Below are positions 1-6,904 of a stretch of DNA of 12,479 nt, piece after piece. Both the position numbers and the translations under genes were made by a program. Under the pieces are notes generated by a model. It searched no databases. It was not told where the DNA came from and saw only the letters and a program-made list of their open reading frames with translations. The DNA is taken from the NCBI GenBank assembly GCA_963814985.1, contig CAWFFV010000041.1, forward strand, positions 1-12,479, in the 5' to 3' direction. The DNA is from CAWFFV01 sp963814985 (lineage in GTDB: Bacteria > Chloroflexota > Ktedonobacteria > Ktedonobacterales > Ktedonobacteraceae). Position 1 is the first letter of the stretch, and each line of letters opens with the position of its first letter.

Positions 1-88
1 GCTATTTATGAAGTATTTCACAACATTCTCCCTTATCTCTAATATATACTTCTTTAAAGATACCTGTTATTAGGAAGATGGAGCGTAA

Positions 89-1043
89 ATGGATATACCC
101 CGTAAAATAGGCCGCTATGACATCATCAAGCCGATCGGTAGCGGGGGAATGGGTATTGTCTATCAGGCATGGGACCCTAAACTCTGAACGTGATGTCGCT
201 ATCAAGGTGCTCAAGCCGAAATATGAAAATATTGCAGATTTCCAACAACGCTTCGCAGAACTCCGGCAACGCTTCGCGAGTGAGGCGCAGGCACTGGCTC
301 AGCTCGGTAAACACCCGAATATTCTTTCTATCTACGATTTTGGGAGGAAGGCTCCGGAAAAGACCTTTGTGTCTACTTTGTGACAAATTACCTTCCAGGG
401 GGATCTCTGGAAGATAAACTTCAAGCTCATGAGGTTTTTTCCAACCAGAAAGTTCTTCACTTTGCTATCCAGCTTCTTGACGCATTGCACTACATTCACA
501 AACACAAAAAAGAGTTCATCCACAGAGATATCAAGCCTGGCAATATCTTGTTTGAGGAAGATGGTACCCTGGTGCTTTCCGACTTTGGCATTGTCAAAAC
601 ACTGGCAGGTGGCCACGATCTTACGCCATTAGACCACGCGATAGGAACACGAGATTATATGGCTCCAGAACTATTGCTACCGAAGCCAGCGAAGGCCACT
701 CCCCAAAGCGATCTCTACAGTGTTGGTGTTGTCCTCTATCAGATGCTTACAGGAGGAACCCATCCCCTCAGTGAAAGAATAGGGTTGATATCACCTCAGA
801 CTCAGATCAGAAGCGTACCCCGTCGGATACGAAGTTTAATCCGACAGCCTCTCTCGAATTCAGGATATTGTGCTTAAAACACTGAACAATGATCCCCAGA
901 AGCGCTACCAATCCGCTGCTGAGCTACTGGATGCATTGAAAGCTGTTCAGTCCCAGCTAAAATCAGCGAAATCTACTATGCACCGATCAGATCAGCCAAC
1001 GTGGGGGAAACCACTATTAGGAATTGATTTACTACAATTGTAA
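89..1043 (+). CDS. Kinase domain portion, Hanks-type Ser/Thr protein kinase
   Basis: Phosphorylates Ser/Thr on protein substrates with ATP, in the cytoplasm. Visible motifs, numbered after frame correction: glycine loop GSGGMG (residues 17-22), VAIK lysine (about K39), catalytic loop HRDIKPGNILF (H145, D147), metal-binding DFG (D165), activation-loop end GTRDYMAPE (E194), and the helix-F region DLYSVGVVLYQMLTG. The C-lobe ends with LKTLNNDPQKRYQSAAELLDAL near 870-945, usual for Pkn-family kinases. All the main catalytic residues are present. The segment changes frame near 185, 343, 783 and 862, and the last frame reads to a TAA at 1041-1043 that arises only from a further lost T near 1029. 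The longest unbroken stretch is 380-877. The kinase assignment is firm. Whether the gene is functional depends on whether the indels are real. Confidence 0.85.
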
Positions 1044-2389
1044 CTGGCAGAGGTTCAAAGTGGAAAAAAACTCTTGGGTGCCTTGTTAATATTGTACTAC
1101 TCGTTGCAATGCTAGTTGGAGGAATATTCTTTTTTCCAGGACCAGCAACAACGATAATTCCACCACTTCTCAATCTCTTTCCACATTCGCATGTAATCAA
1201 AATTGCCGTCGATGTACCATTGTCAGGAACGTCTGCAAGTAGCGGACAGTCGATAGCCGATGGAGCAAAATTTGCTCTCGATCAGGTCAAGATACCAGGA
1301 TATACCATAGAATATGAACCTCTCGATGATCAGGCCGACCCTGGCACAGGAAAGAACAATGTCACAGATGCGATTAACGATGGGTTAACGGTGGCGATCA
1401 TCGGACCATACAATAGCAGTGTAGCAGAGCAAGAAATTCCAGTAACCAATGCCGCTCCCATCGCACAGATTAGCCCGGCTAATACCAACCCTTGCCTGAC
1501 CAAAGATACTCCACAGACAGGCTGTACAGGCATTGACGACTTGCTCCCAACACTTCATCCTGATAAGGGTCTGGTCACATACTTTCGTCTTCCAACAACT
1601 GACGACCTTGAAGTAAATGTATTAGTCAGGTTCCTCACAAGTACACCACGACCTTATCAAACAGCCTATGTGGTCTACAATAGTCAGGACCTTTATAGTC
1701 AGTTTCTTCAACAATTGTTCGCTACAGCATGGCAGAAGGCTGGTGGTACCTTCGTTGGTTCGGATAATGCCCCCAGTGATTTCAATGCCCAGCAGTATAT
1801 GAATCAGTTTCAAATGCTTCCTGCGAATACGAGTCCTGACGTCGTTTTCTTTGCTGGTACCATGCCAGCAGCGGCAAATGTCAAGGAGGCTATGGCCCAG
1901 GTACCACAACTGAGAAATGCTGCTTTCGTCACTGGCGCAGGCATTAAGCTCGATAGTTTTGTTCAGGCGGTACAGGGAGAGGGAGGTGGACCGATTTTCA
2001 CAGCTAATCCTTTTGAGGATACGCCCACAATGCAGCAGTTCAAAACAAACTACGTCTCATCTGGATATAGCGATTATGGACCATACACCGCAAGTGCAAA
2101 TGATTGTGCCTTGATTATCACCCAGGCGATCAAAACCGTGCTGGCACAGGGCATCCTGCCCGCAAGAGGATCATGGGATACGCAAGGAGCAAAAGTATTC
2201 CGTCAGGCAATTATTAATGCAATGCCGAACATTACCAGTACGAGCATTCCGAGCACGAATAATCTCTTCCTGGCAACCAATTTCCAATCGTTTGATCAAA
2301 GCGGTGACAACGCAAACCCTTACATCTCGATCTATGCGCTAAATGGGGATAGCTGGCAATTGCAGGAGAGCGATAAAGCGAAGGGTTAA
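1031..2389 (+). CDS. Membrane helix plus extracellular LivJ/LivK-like binding domain of the kinase receptor
   Basis: Open without interruption in one frame. It starts with a basic pre-membrane stretch (GRGSKWKK), then a hydrophobic helix VNIVLLVAMLVGGIFFF (about 1085-1135), a conserved juxtamembrane GPATTIIPPLLNLFPHSH, and a solute-binding domain of about 390 residues. Family signatures for branched-chain amino acid/amide binding proteins (Peripla_BP_6) are IKIAVDVPLSG, GAKFALDQV, EYEPLDDQADP, IIGPYNSS, and APIAQISPANTNPCLT. Two cysteines (NPC and TGC) are close enough to form a disulfide, as expected for an extracellular domain. Positive-inside charge puts the N-terminal kinase in the cytoplasm and this domain outside. 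There is no lipobox or transporter partner, so it is a receptor domain and not an ABC transporter component. Close paralogues of this domain lie at 5250-6550 and 8520-9825. Confidence 0.85.
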   Translation, partial: TTIVTGRGSKWKKTLGCLVNIVLLVAMLVGGIFFFPGPATTIIPPLLNLFPHSHVIKIAVDVPLSGTSASSGQSIADGAKFALDQVKIPGYTIEYEPLDDQADPGTGKNNVTDAINDGLTVAIIGPYNSSVAEQEIPVTNAAPIAQISPANTNPCLTKDTPQTGCTGIDDLLPTLHPDKGLVTYFRLPTTDDLEVNVLVRFLTSTPRPYQTAYVVYNSQDLYSQFLQQLFATAWQKAGGTFVGSDNAPSDFNAQQYMNQFQMLPANTSPDVVFFAGTMPAAANVKEAMAQVPQLRNAAFVTGAGIKLDSFVQAVQGEGGGPIFTANPFEDTPTMQQFKTNYVSSGYSDYGPYTASANDCALIITQAIKTVLAQGILPARGSWDTQGAKVFRQAIINAMPNITSTSIPSTNNLFLATNFQSFDQSGDNANPYISIYALNGDSWQLQESDKAKG

Positions 2390-2465
2390 GTATGCTTTGT
2401 TTGTGCAACTTGCAGGTTGTGCATCGTTGACGGAAAAGGAAATAGCCCATTCTATATACTCTACA

Positions 2466-2495
2466 TTGACACAACAATAAAATGTACGATAAGAT
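2466..2495 (+). promoter_or_regulatory. Putative sigma70-type promoter of the small-gene/caspase unit
   Basis: A perfect TTGACA (2466-2471) is followed after 18 bases by TAAGAT (2490-2495), a 4/6 match to the -10 consensus. The surrounding block, including CTACATTGACA, is conserved upstream of the second copy of the unit (TTGACA at 6719-6724, TAGAGT at 6743-6748, same spacing), which supports function. The start of the small gene lies about 90 bases downstream. The -10 element is weak, and an alternative TATAAA lies closer to the gene near 2551-2556. Confidence 0.45.
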
Positions 2496-2583
2496 AGAAT
2501 AGATGGGTATTATGCGATATTAAGCGTATCTTTCCGTCCAAATGTACAAATATATAAAATACTTGTCTATCGGAGGAATGCGA

Positions 2584-3036
2584 ATGACTACCACAATAAC
2601 AGTGTTTCTGGATCTCTCTGACGATGTGCAAAAATTCGTTGAACGACAACAGATCGATCTATACAGAGAATTACGAGATGAATTGCGACAAAGCAGAAAA
2701 ATACAACAGGAATTCTCCTCTATCGAACTGAAACTTACCTCCGATCCTGATGTTCCTGATGGTACTAAAAGTCTGGTCACTGCTATTGTGGCCGCTACCG
2801 AAATCGTTACAGCAGCTACTGCGTTTGTAGCAGTAAGTACCAGTTTTGTCAAAGCAACTACTGAGTTTATTACAGCGAGTGCTAAACTCGTCGATGTAAT
2901 CCAGCCCGGTATCACACGCATTCTCGACCAGTTTAACCACAATCACACAAAATGGGAAATCAGCGCAAAAGAAACGCGCCATCCTGATAAGAAGGTCACT
3001 ATTCATATACACATCTCAGAAGAAAGGCACAACTAG
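2584..3036 (+). CDS. Small protein with heptad-repeat helix, unknown function
   Basis: 150-residue protein. I do not recognise the family. ATG 2584 is chosen over 2542 and 2578 because GGAGG at 2572-2576 sits 7 bases before it and because the second copy of the unit starts with the same MTT residues (6815). It has an N-terminal MTTTITVFLDLSDDVQKF segment, a charged helix rich in Arg/Glu/Gln (about residues 20-45), five consecutive seven-residue repeats of pattern [AST][AT]x[FIL][VI]x[AV] (2794-2898), and a C-terminal basic/histidine-rich KKVTIHIHISEERHN. The repeats predict one long amphipathic or weakly hydrophobic helix, possibly membrane-associated or coiled. The frame stops at TAG 3034-3036 but stays open afterwards as a Gln/Pro-rich tail to TAA 3118-3120, which overlaps the caspase start ATG (TAATG). 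It was therefore probably 178 residues long and translationally coupled to the receptor. It may be an adaptor or regulator of the caspase receptor; that role is inferred from position only. Confidence 0.6.
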   Translation: MTTTITVFLDLSDDVQKFVERQQIDLYRELRDELRQSRKIQQEFSSIELKLTSDPDVPDGTKSLVTAIVAATEIVTAATAFVAVSTSFVKATTEFITASAKLVDVIQPGITRILDQFNHNHTKWEISAKETRHPDKKVTIHIHISEERHN

Positions 3037-3119
3037 CAGGCACCACAAATCCAGCCACCTGAAACACAGGATCAACCTCAGCTTGAAGATAGCGAAGACA
3101 GGAAAAATACGAGCAGCTA

Positions 3120-3925
3120 ATGGACCTGCCAAAAAGATATGCCTACCTCATGGGGGCAAATGGATCAGAGGAACTAGGCATTAAACCTCTCAAATATGCA
3201 GAGAAAGATATAGAACGCTTGGAGAGGGCTTTTTGTGCTGATCATTGTGGCTTTGAAGTAACTCGTGTTGTTGCCCAAGATCCGTTTGTAGCTGTGGGAG
3301 GATTAGAACGCCTTACGACTAAGTGCAAACCTTCTGATCTCCTGGTAGTACATTTTTCTGGGCATGCCTTGTTGTCGGGTGGGCTTTTATATCTTGTGTG
3401 TAATCTAACAGAGTGTAAACAAACATTTTTAACAAGCACCGCTCTAGAGATCAGTTTAGTCAAGCGCATTCTTTCTCAGTGTGAAGCGAAACACAAACTG
3501 CTTATCTTGGACTGCTGTCACGCTGCTGCATCTCATGATGGAGGAACCTCCAGAGGAAAATCAGGACAGAATCAAGAGCAACGAGAGGACCAAGATCAAG
3601 ATCGACAAGAGTTTTTCCAAAACCTGCAACTGGCATCAGGCAGTGCCAGCGTGATTCTTTTCAGCCTGCGCTCGTGGAGAAAAAGCCCGTGAGCTAGACA
3701 GCCTGGAGCTTTATGGAGATCGTGGAGCTGGCTTTCTCTCGTGGGCACTTGCCGGTGCCTGTAGCGAGCAATTTTCTGAAGTCTCACGAGGGGGAGCATT
3801 ATCACTGAGTGACTTTTGGAGATGGTTGCCGGGCATCTTGGATAGGACCAACGGAGGTTTGGTTAGAGAAGAGCAAAAGATCCCTCTGCCACGTCAACTT
3901 AGCGAGAAACAATTAGGACCAGATG
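3120..3925 (+). CDS. Caspase-like (peptidase C14) protease domain, copy 1
   Basis: Cysteine protease of the caspase/metacaspase clan. The N-terminal strand RYAYLMGANG leads to LKYAEKDIERLERAF, the usual first helix after the first strand. The catalytic histidine is in VVHFSGHALLSGG (H82), and the catalytic cysteine is in LLILDCCHAA (C133), each preceded by a hydrophobic beta strand as in the family. After frame correction the segment continues SVILSACARGEKARELD, matching the conserved strand and acidic/basic pattern that forms the specificity pocket, then GAGFLSWALAGA and LSLSDFWRWL. An acidic/Gln-rich insert (about residues 140-165) separates the catalytic Cys from that strand and could be a processing linker. 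The frame changes near 3660 through one extra T. Both catalytic residues are intact, so the domain could be active if the indel is an error. Confidence 0.85.
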
Positions 3926-4800
3926 ACGAAATCTGGTTTACTTCTCGCAGGCGGGACGACGCGAAAAATGGCAGAAATACTCAGGGCGAGCAGAAAGGAC
4001 CCGACCAGCTTGCCGAGCAGAGGCATCGTGAGGAGCTTGAACTTAACAAGCAAGCAAAATTCTTACAACAGTTCTGTCCGGGAGCCAGGATTGATGATTT
4101 TGATCAGTCGAAAGTCATGGAATATGCAAAAAAGAAACTCAGGGTTGAACAGCTTCCGACAGAAGATTTAAATGAGTTATGCAAACGACTCGGATGGATA
4201 TTGAGTCAAGCAGGCACACCTCAGCGAACTATTGTTCTCGCTTTTCACAAATCACCCCATAATTCCATTCATTCCGCGCTCGTAGGCGTAATTGCAATAA
4301 CTCCAGGCAATGAACGTGACTCTTCCTCAGAACAGATAGGAGGTCCACTCAGCGATCAGATAAACAAAACGATTAAGTGGATGAAAAGAAATTTGCGGAC
4401 GATTAGCGAAAATGTTGGAGCGGATCAGCGTATCGATCGCAGTGAGATACCAGAACCAGTGCTACGTGAACTGGTTGCGAACGCGATTGTTCACCGGGAT
4501 TATGAAGCGAAGGAAAATGTACGCGTTGAAATTACAGCGGAGCAAGTCATTATTACCAATCCTGGCATACTAAAATCAGCGATACTGGAAACTGACCCTC
4601 CCTTCTCCTATAGAAACCCTCATCCGTATAACCCAGGTCTGTTGCAAATATTGATTGATCAAGGCTCGGCTGAAGGACACTTCACGCGGTTTTGAAGTTG
4701 TTTCTGAAGAGTGTAAGCAATATGGGCTACCTCTGCCAGAAATAAAATATCTCCGCAGTAGCGATTTGGTCCAGGTGATCATTCAGCGGCCTGAACTCAA
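3926..4800 (+). CDS. RecG-C-terminal-like GHKL ATPase region (HATPase_c_4 type), copy 1
   Basis: Middle part of the receptor. DDEIWFTSR leads into a charged helix and then a region like that between the AlbA/Schlafen-type domain and the ATPase in 'RecG-like' transcriptional regulators: LNELCKRLGWILSQAGTPQRTIVLAFHKSP, GPLSDQINKTIKWMKRNL, and the diagnostic IPEPVLRELVANAIVHRDY (N454 and H458-Y461 after correction), followed by VRVEITAEQVIITNPGIL. In the family the Glu/Asn of the first motif bind Mg-ATP. No helicase motor and no clear AlbA_2 DNA-binding domain is visible, so despite the name this is unlikely to be a helicase. It probably acts as a nucleotide-dependent switch or dimerisation module. 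The frame changes at 4682-4683, after which it continues RGFEVVSEECKQYGLPLPEI. Confidence 0.75.
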
Positions 4801-5221
4801 TCCTGCGGGCCAGAATGAAATACTTCCCCATGAGGACTTGCCTGTAGATGTCACCGCTGGCAAAAATGAGCCTGATGCAGCACAATCGTCTATCTACTCT
4901 GATCCCATTCCCATAGCCATACCTGGGGACATCCCCCTGGTCCCTCAGCACATTGTTGACACACCTGCTCGCCGTGTTGCATCTTTGAGAAAAGTTCGCT
5001 GGGAACATAATCCTGCGGGTCAGAATGAAGCACCCCGCGACGAAAGTTTGTCTGTAGATGTTACCGCTGTCGCAAATGATCCAAACTCAACACAATCGTC
5101 TGCCTCCTCTGACCCGGTGACCACATCTGATCCAGTGGCAACATCGGACCGGATCACTGGAGACAATCATCAGCCTGTTCACGTTGTTGACACACCTGTT
5201 CGTCCTGTTGCGCCAGAGCCA
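4799..5221 (+). repeat. Tandem 210-bp (70-residue) linker repeat, two copies
   Basis: Two head-to-tail in-frame copies begin at about 4799 and 5009. Each encodes NPAGQNE, then (L/S)xVDVTA, QSS, SDP, and a closing HxVDTPxRxVA. They are Pro/Ser/Asp-rich and probably unstructured, lengthening the cytoplasmic stalk between the ATPase region and the membrane. The second receptor copy lacks them (only about 40 residues between the ATPase region and the helix). The copies are diverged at the DNA level, so the duplication is not very recent. Confidence 0.8.
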
Positions 5222-6550
5222 AGGCGGAGAAAAACTCTCTTGTACTCCTCCATTAGCAGCATACTAGTCTTTGTAGTGCTCATCGCAGGAATTTTCTCTC
5301 TCCCAGGACCAGCAACAACAATAGTTCCGCCGCTTCTCAATCTCTTTCCGCACTCGCATGTGATCAAAATTGCTGTCGATATGCCATTGTCGGGGATGTC
5401 TAGAAGTAGCGGGCAACCAGTAACCGATGGAGCAAATTTCGCTCTCGACCAGGTCAAGATACCAGGATATACCATTGAATATGAACCACTCGATGACCAG
5501 GCCAACCCCAATGTAGGAAAAGCAAATATCACAGAAGCGATTAATGATCCGTTGACGGCTGCCATTATTGGGCCATACAATAGCAGCGTGGCTCAACAGG
5601 AAATGCCAGTGACAAACACCGCTCCCATCGCACAGCTTAGCCCGGTTAATACTAACCCGTGCCTGACCCAAGATACGAAAGCGACAGGCTGTACAGGCAT
5701 TGAAAACTTGCTCCCAACGCTTCGCCCTGATAAGGGTCAGATCACATACTTTCGTCTTCCAACAACTGACGACCTTGCAGTAAAGGTATTAGCCAAATTC
5801 CTTACAAGTTCGCCACGATCTTACAAAACCGCCTACGTATTCTATAATAGTGAAGACCCTGATAGTGCGTTTTTGCAACAATCGTTTGCTGCTGCGTGGA
5901 AGAACGCTGGTGGCACCTTCGCCGGTTCAACTAATGCCCTCAGTGATTCCAGCCCTCAGCAATATGTGGATCAGTTCCAACCGTTCCCTGGGAATACAAG
6001 TCCTGATGTCGTTTTCTTTGCAGGTACAATGCCAGCCGCAATGAATGTGAAAGCAGCAATGGCTCAAGTACCACAACTTCGCAAAGCCGCTTTTGTGGCC
6101 AGTGCAGGCATTATGCTCGATAGTTTTGTTCAGGCCGTACAGAGAGATGGAGGTGGCCCGGTTTTCGCAAGTACTCCTTTTGAGGATACATCCACAATTG
6201 AGCAGTTTAAAATAAACTACTTCTCATCTGGATACGGCGATTACGGGCCATATACCGCCAGCGCAAATGATAGTGCATTGATTATCACCCAGGCTATCAA
6301 AACCGTACTAGCACAGGGTATTCTGCCTGCAAGAGGTTCATGGGATATGCAGGGAGCAAAAACGTTCCGTCAGGCAATTATTCATGCAATCGCGAACATC
6401 TCTCGCAGAAATATTACCAGCACAGGTAACCTCTCCCTCGCTACAAACTTCCAATCGTTCGATCAAAACGGTGATAATACAAACCCTTACATATCAATCT
6501 ATTCGTTGAGTGGTAATAGCTGGCAATTACAAGAAAGTGATAAAGTTTGA
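5222..6550 (+). CDS. Membrane helix plus extracellular LivJ/LivK-like sensor, caspase receptor copy 1
   Basis: Unbroken frame. PRRRKTLL precedes the helix ISSILVFVVLIAGIFSL (5252-5302), then GPATTIVPPLLNLFPHSHVIKIAVD and a Peripla_BP_6 domain with the same landmarks as the kinase receptor: GANFALDQV, EYEPLDDQA, IIGPYNSSVAQQE, NPCLTQDT, TGCTGI, TYFRLPTTDD, VVFFAGTMPAA, GDYGPYTASANDSALI and ARGSWDMQGAK. Compared with the sensors at 1031-2389 and 8634-9825 this copy is the most diverged in the central part (about 5830-6000). The open frame running up from 4680 to 6550 has an ATG at 4655, but that codon lies inside the ATPase region of the corrected gene and is not a separate start. Confidence 0.85.
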   Translation, partial: RRRKTLLYSSISSILVFVVLIAGIFSLPGPATTIVPPLLNLFPHSHVIKIAVDMPLSGMSRSSGQPVTDGANFALDQVKIPGYTIEYEPLDDQANPNVGKANITEAINDPLTAAIIGPYNSSVAQQEMPVTNTAPIAQLSPVNTNPCLTQDTKATGCTGIENLLPTLRPDKGQITYFRLPTTDDLAVKVLAKFLTSSPRSYKTAYVFYNSEDPDSAFLQQSFAAAWKNAGGTFAGSTNALSDSSPQQYVDQFQPFPGNTSPDVVFFAGTMPAAMNVKAAMAQVPQLRKAAFVASAGIMLDSFVQAVQRDGGGPVFASTPFEDTSTIEQFKINYFSSGYGDYGPYTASANDSALIITQAIKTVLAQGILPARGSWDMQGAKTFRQAIIHAIANISRRNITSTGNLSLATNFQSFDQNGDNTNPYISIYSLSGNSWQLQESDKV

Positions 6551-6552
6551 TG

Positions 6553-6609
6553 GTAACTACTGAGGTCTTCCTCACCACCTGCGGTGGTGAGGAAGACCTG
6601 AGTAGTTAC
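6553..6609. repeat. 57-bp near-perfect palindrome (GTAACTACT-AGGTC family), element 1
   Basis: Two 27-base arms with one mismatch (position 10 of the arm) and a 3-base centre TGC, starting 3 bases after the receptor stop codon at 6548-6550. The outer arm GTAACTACTGAGGTC recurs as GTAACTACTCAGGTC in the palindrome at 12296-12376 and as a single arm at 9823-9836. The stem could terminate transcription from either side, but no T run follows. The block after it (from 6644) matches the block that directly follows the kinase stop at 2389, so the palindrome and about 35 bases behind it look inserted. Confidence 0.85.
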
Positions 6610-6814
6610 AAGAGGAGCTATCTTCTGAGTAAGGACTTTTTGGAGTATGCCTTGCTTGCGCTGCTTGCAAGCTGCATCATTAATGGGAAAGAAAATGCAC
6701 CATTCAGTATGGTCTACATTGACACGACGATAAGAAGCAGAGTAGAGTAGAGTAGATAGGGATTATCCAGTATGATGTAGCATGCAAAGATGTTTGTTTT
6801 AGGGAGAATTCTGA
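6610..6814 (+). promoter_or_regulatory. Duplicated upstream region with promoter of the second caspase unit
   Basis: From 6644 (AGTATGC) the sequence is homologous to 2389-2583. It contains TTGACA (6719-6724) and, 18 bases on, TAGAGT (6743-6748). The -10 lies in a pentanucleotide repeat of three AGAGT units (6739-6753) not present upstream of copy 1. An AGGGAGA ribosome-binding site near 6801-6807 precedes ATG 6815. I see no gene in this stretch; the apparent frame 6547-6750 runs through the palindrome and is not credible. Confidence 0.45.
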
Positions 6815-6904
6815 ATGACGACTGTAATAGCTGTGATCCTGGCTCTCCCTGATGATGTTTACGAAGTAGCTAATGACCCAGCAACGGTATGCTTATCTCT
6901 ATAG
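6815..6904 (+). pseudogene. Remnant of the small heptad-repeat gene, copy 2
   Basis: ATG 6815 encodes MTTVIAVILALPDDV, matching the start of the small protein at 2584 (MTTTITVFLDLSDDV), then changes to unrelated residues and stops at 6902-6904 after 29 codons. The sequence just before the downstream start (GCTAATG, 6869-6875) matches the end of the copy-1 gene. The ATG-to-ATG distance is 58 bases here against 536 in copy 1, so 478 bases were lost, including all the heptad repeats. The deletion is not a multiple of three and destroyed the reading frame. Confidence 0.7.

Larger units (their letters stand above)
89..2389 (+). pseudogene. Ser/Thr kinase-TM-LivK-like sensor receptor (frameshifted)
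   Basis: Reconstructed single gene of about 767 residues: cytoplasmic Hanks-type kinase (about residues 8-290), linker, one membrane helix (about 334-350) and an extracellular Peripla_BP_6-type domain (about 370-760). The start ATG at 89 has GGAG at 80-83, and the protein begins with a typical kinase N-lobe. Five single-base indels break it: an extra base near 185, and lost bases near 343 (G run), 783 (G run), 862 and 1029 (T run). Restoring a T at 1029 joins the kinase tail directly to the basic GRGSKWKK stretch before the membrane helix, so kinase and sensor are one protein. The ATG at 1109 lies inside the membrane helix and cannot be the real start of a sensor gene. The layout resembles PASTA-type receptor kinases with the PASTA repeats replaced by a solute-binding domain. 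The ligand is unknown. The breaks may be sequencing errors. Confidence 0.8.
3120..6550 (+). pseudogene. Caspase-like protease/GHKL ATPase/TM/LivK-like sensor receptor, copy 1 (two frameshifts)
   Basis: Reconstructed protein of about 1142 residues. Order of parts: caspase-like protease (about 1-245), charged linker, RecG-C-terminal-like ATPase region (about 315-555), a linker with two 70-residue repeats (about 560-700), basic PRRRK, one membrane helix (711-727) and an extracellular Peripla_BP_6 domain (about 745-1140). Two extra bases break it: one in a T run at 3657-3662 and one at 4682-4683, where the second copy (8310-8330) shows the normal frame. The start ATG 3120 overlaps the stop of the upstream small frame (TAATG), implying translational coupling. 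Cytoplasmic protease plus ATPase and an outside binding domain make this a candidate ligand-gated caspase. The gene ends three bases before a 57-bp palindrome. Confidence 0.8.

Noticed and set aside
1109..2389. Stand-alone secreted substrate-binding protein starting at ATG 1109
   Set aside because: The ATG falls in the middle of the membrane helix; the same frame continues upstream through the rest of the helix and its basic flank, and one missing T joins it to the kinase.
89..2389. ABC transporter for branched-chain amino acids
   Set aside because: No permease or ATPase genes (livHMGF-like) are nearby, and each binding domain is tethered to a cytoplasmic effector.
2520..2942. Reverse-strand open frame opposite the small gene
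   Set aside because: Shadow of the heptad-repeat coding sequence; no ribosome-binding site, and all confirmed genes are on the + strand.
3926..4800. RecG DNA helicase
   Set aside because: Only the C-terminal ATPase-like region of 'RecG-like' regulators is visible; there are no superfamily 2 helicase motifs and no wedge domain.
5179..5671. Overlapping reverse-strand open frames opposite the sensor domain
   Set aside because: Equivalent shadows occur opposite the other two sensor copies, as expected from coding-strand composition, not from real genes.
4655..6550. Independent gene starting at ATG 4655
   Set aside because: The region 4655-4800 aligns with the ATPase part of copy 2 in a frame continuous with the upstream domain; the apparent start results from one extra base at 4682-4683.
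6547..6750. Small + strand gene across the palindrome
   Set aside because: It begins inside the receptor stop, reads through both arms of a palindrome and into a conserved promoter region; no ribosome-binding site and no homology to anything recognisable.
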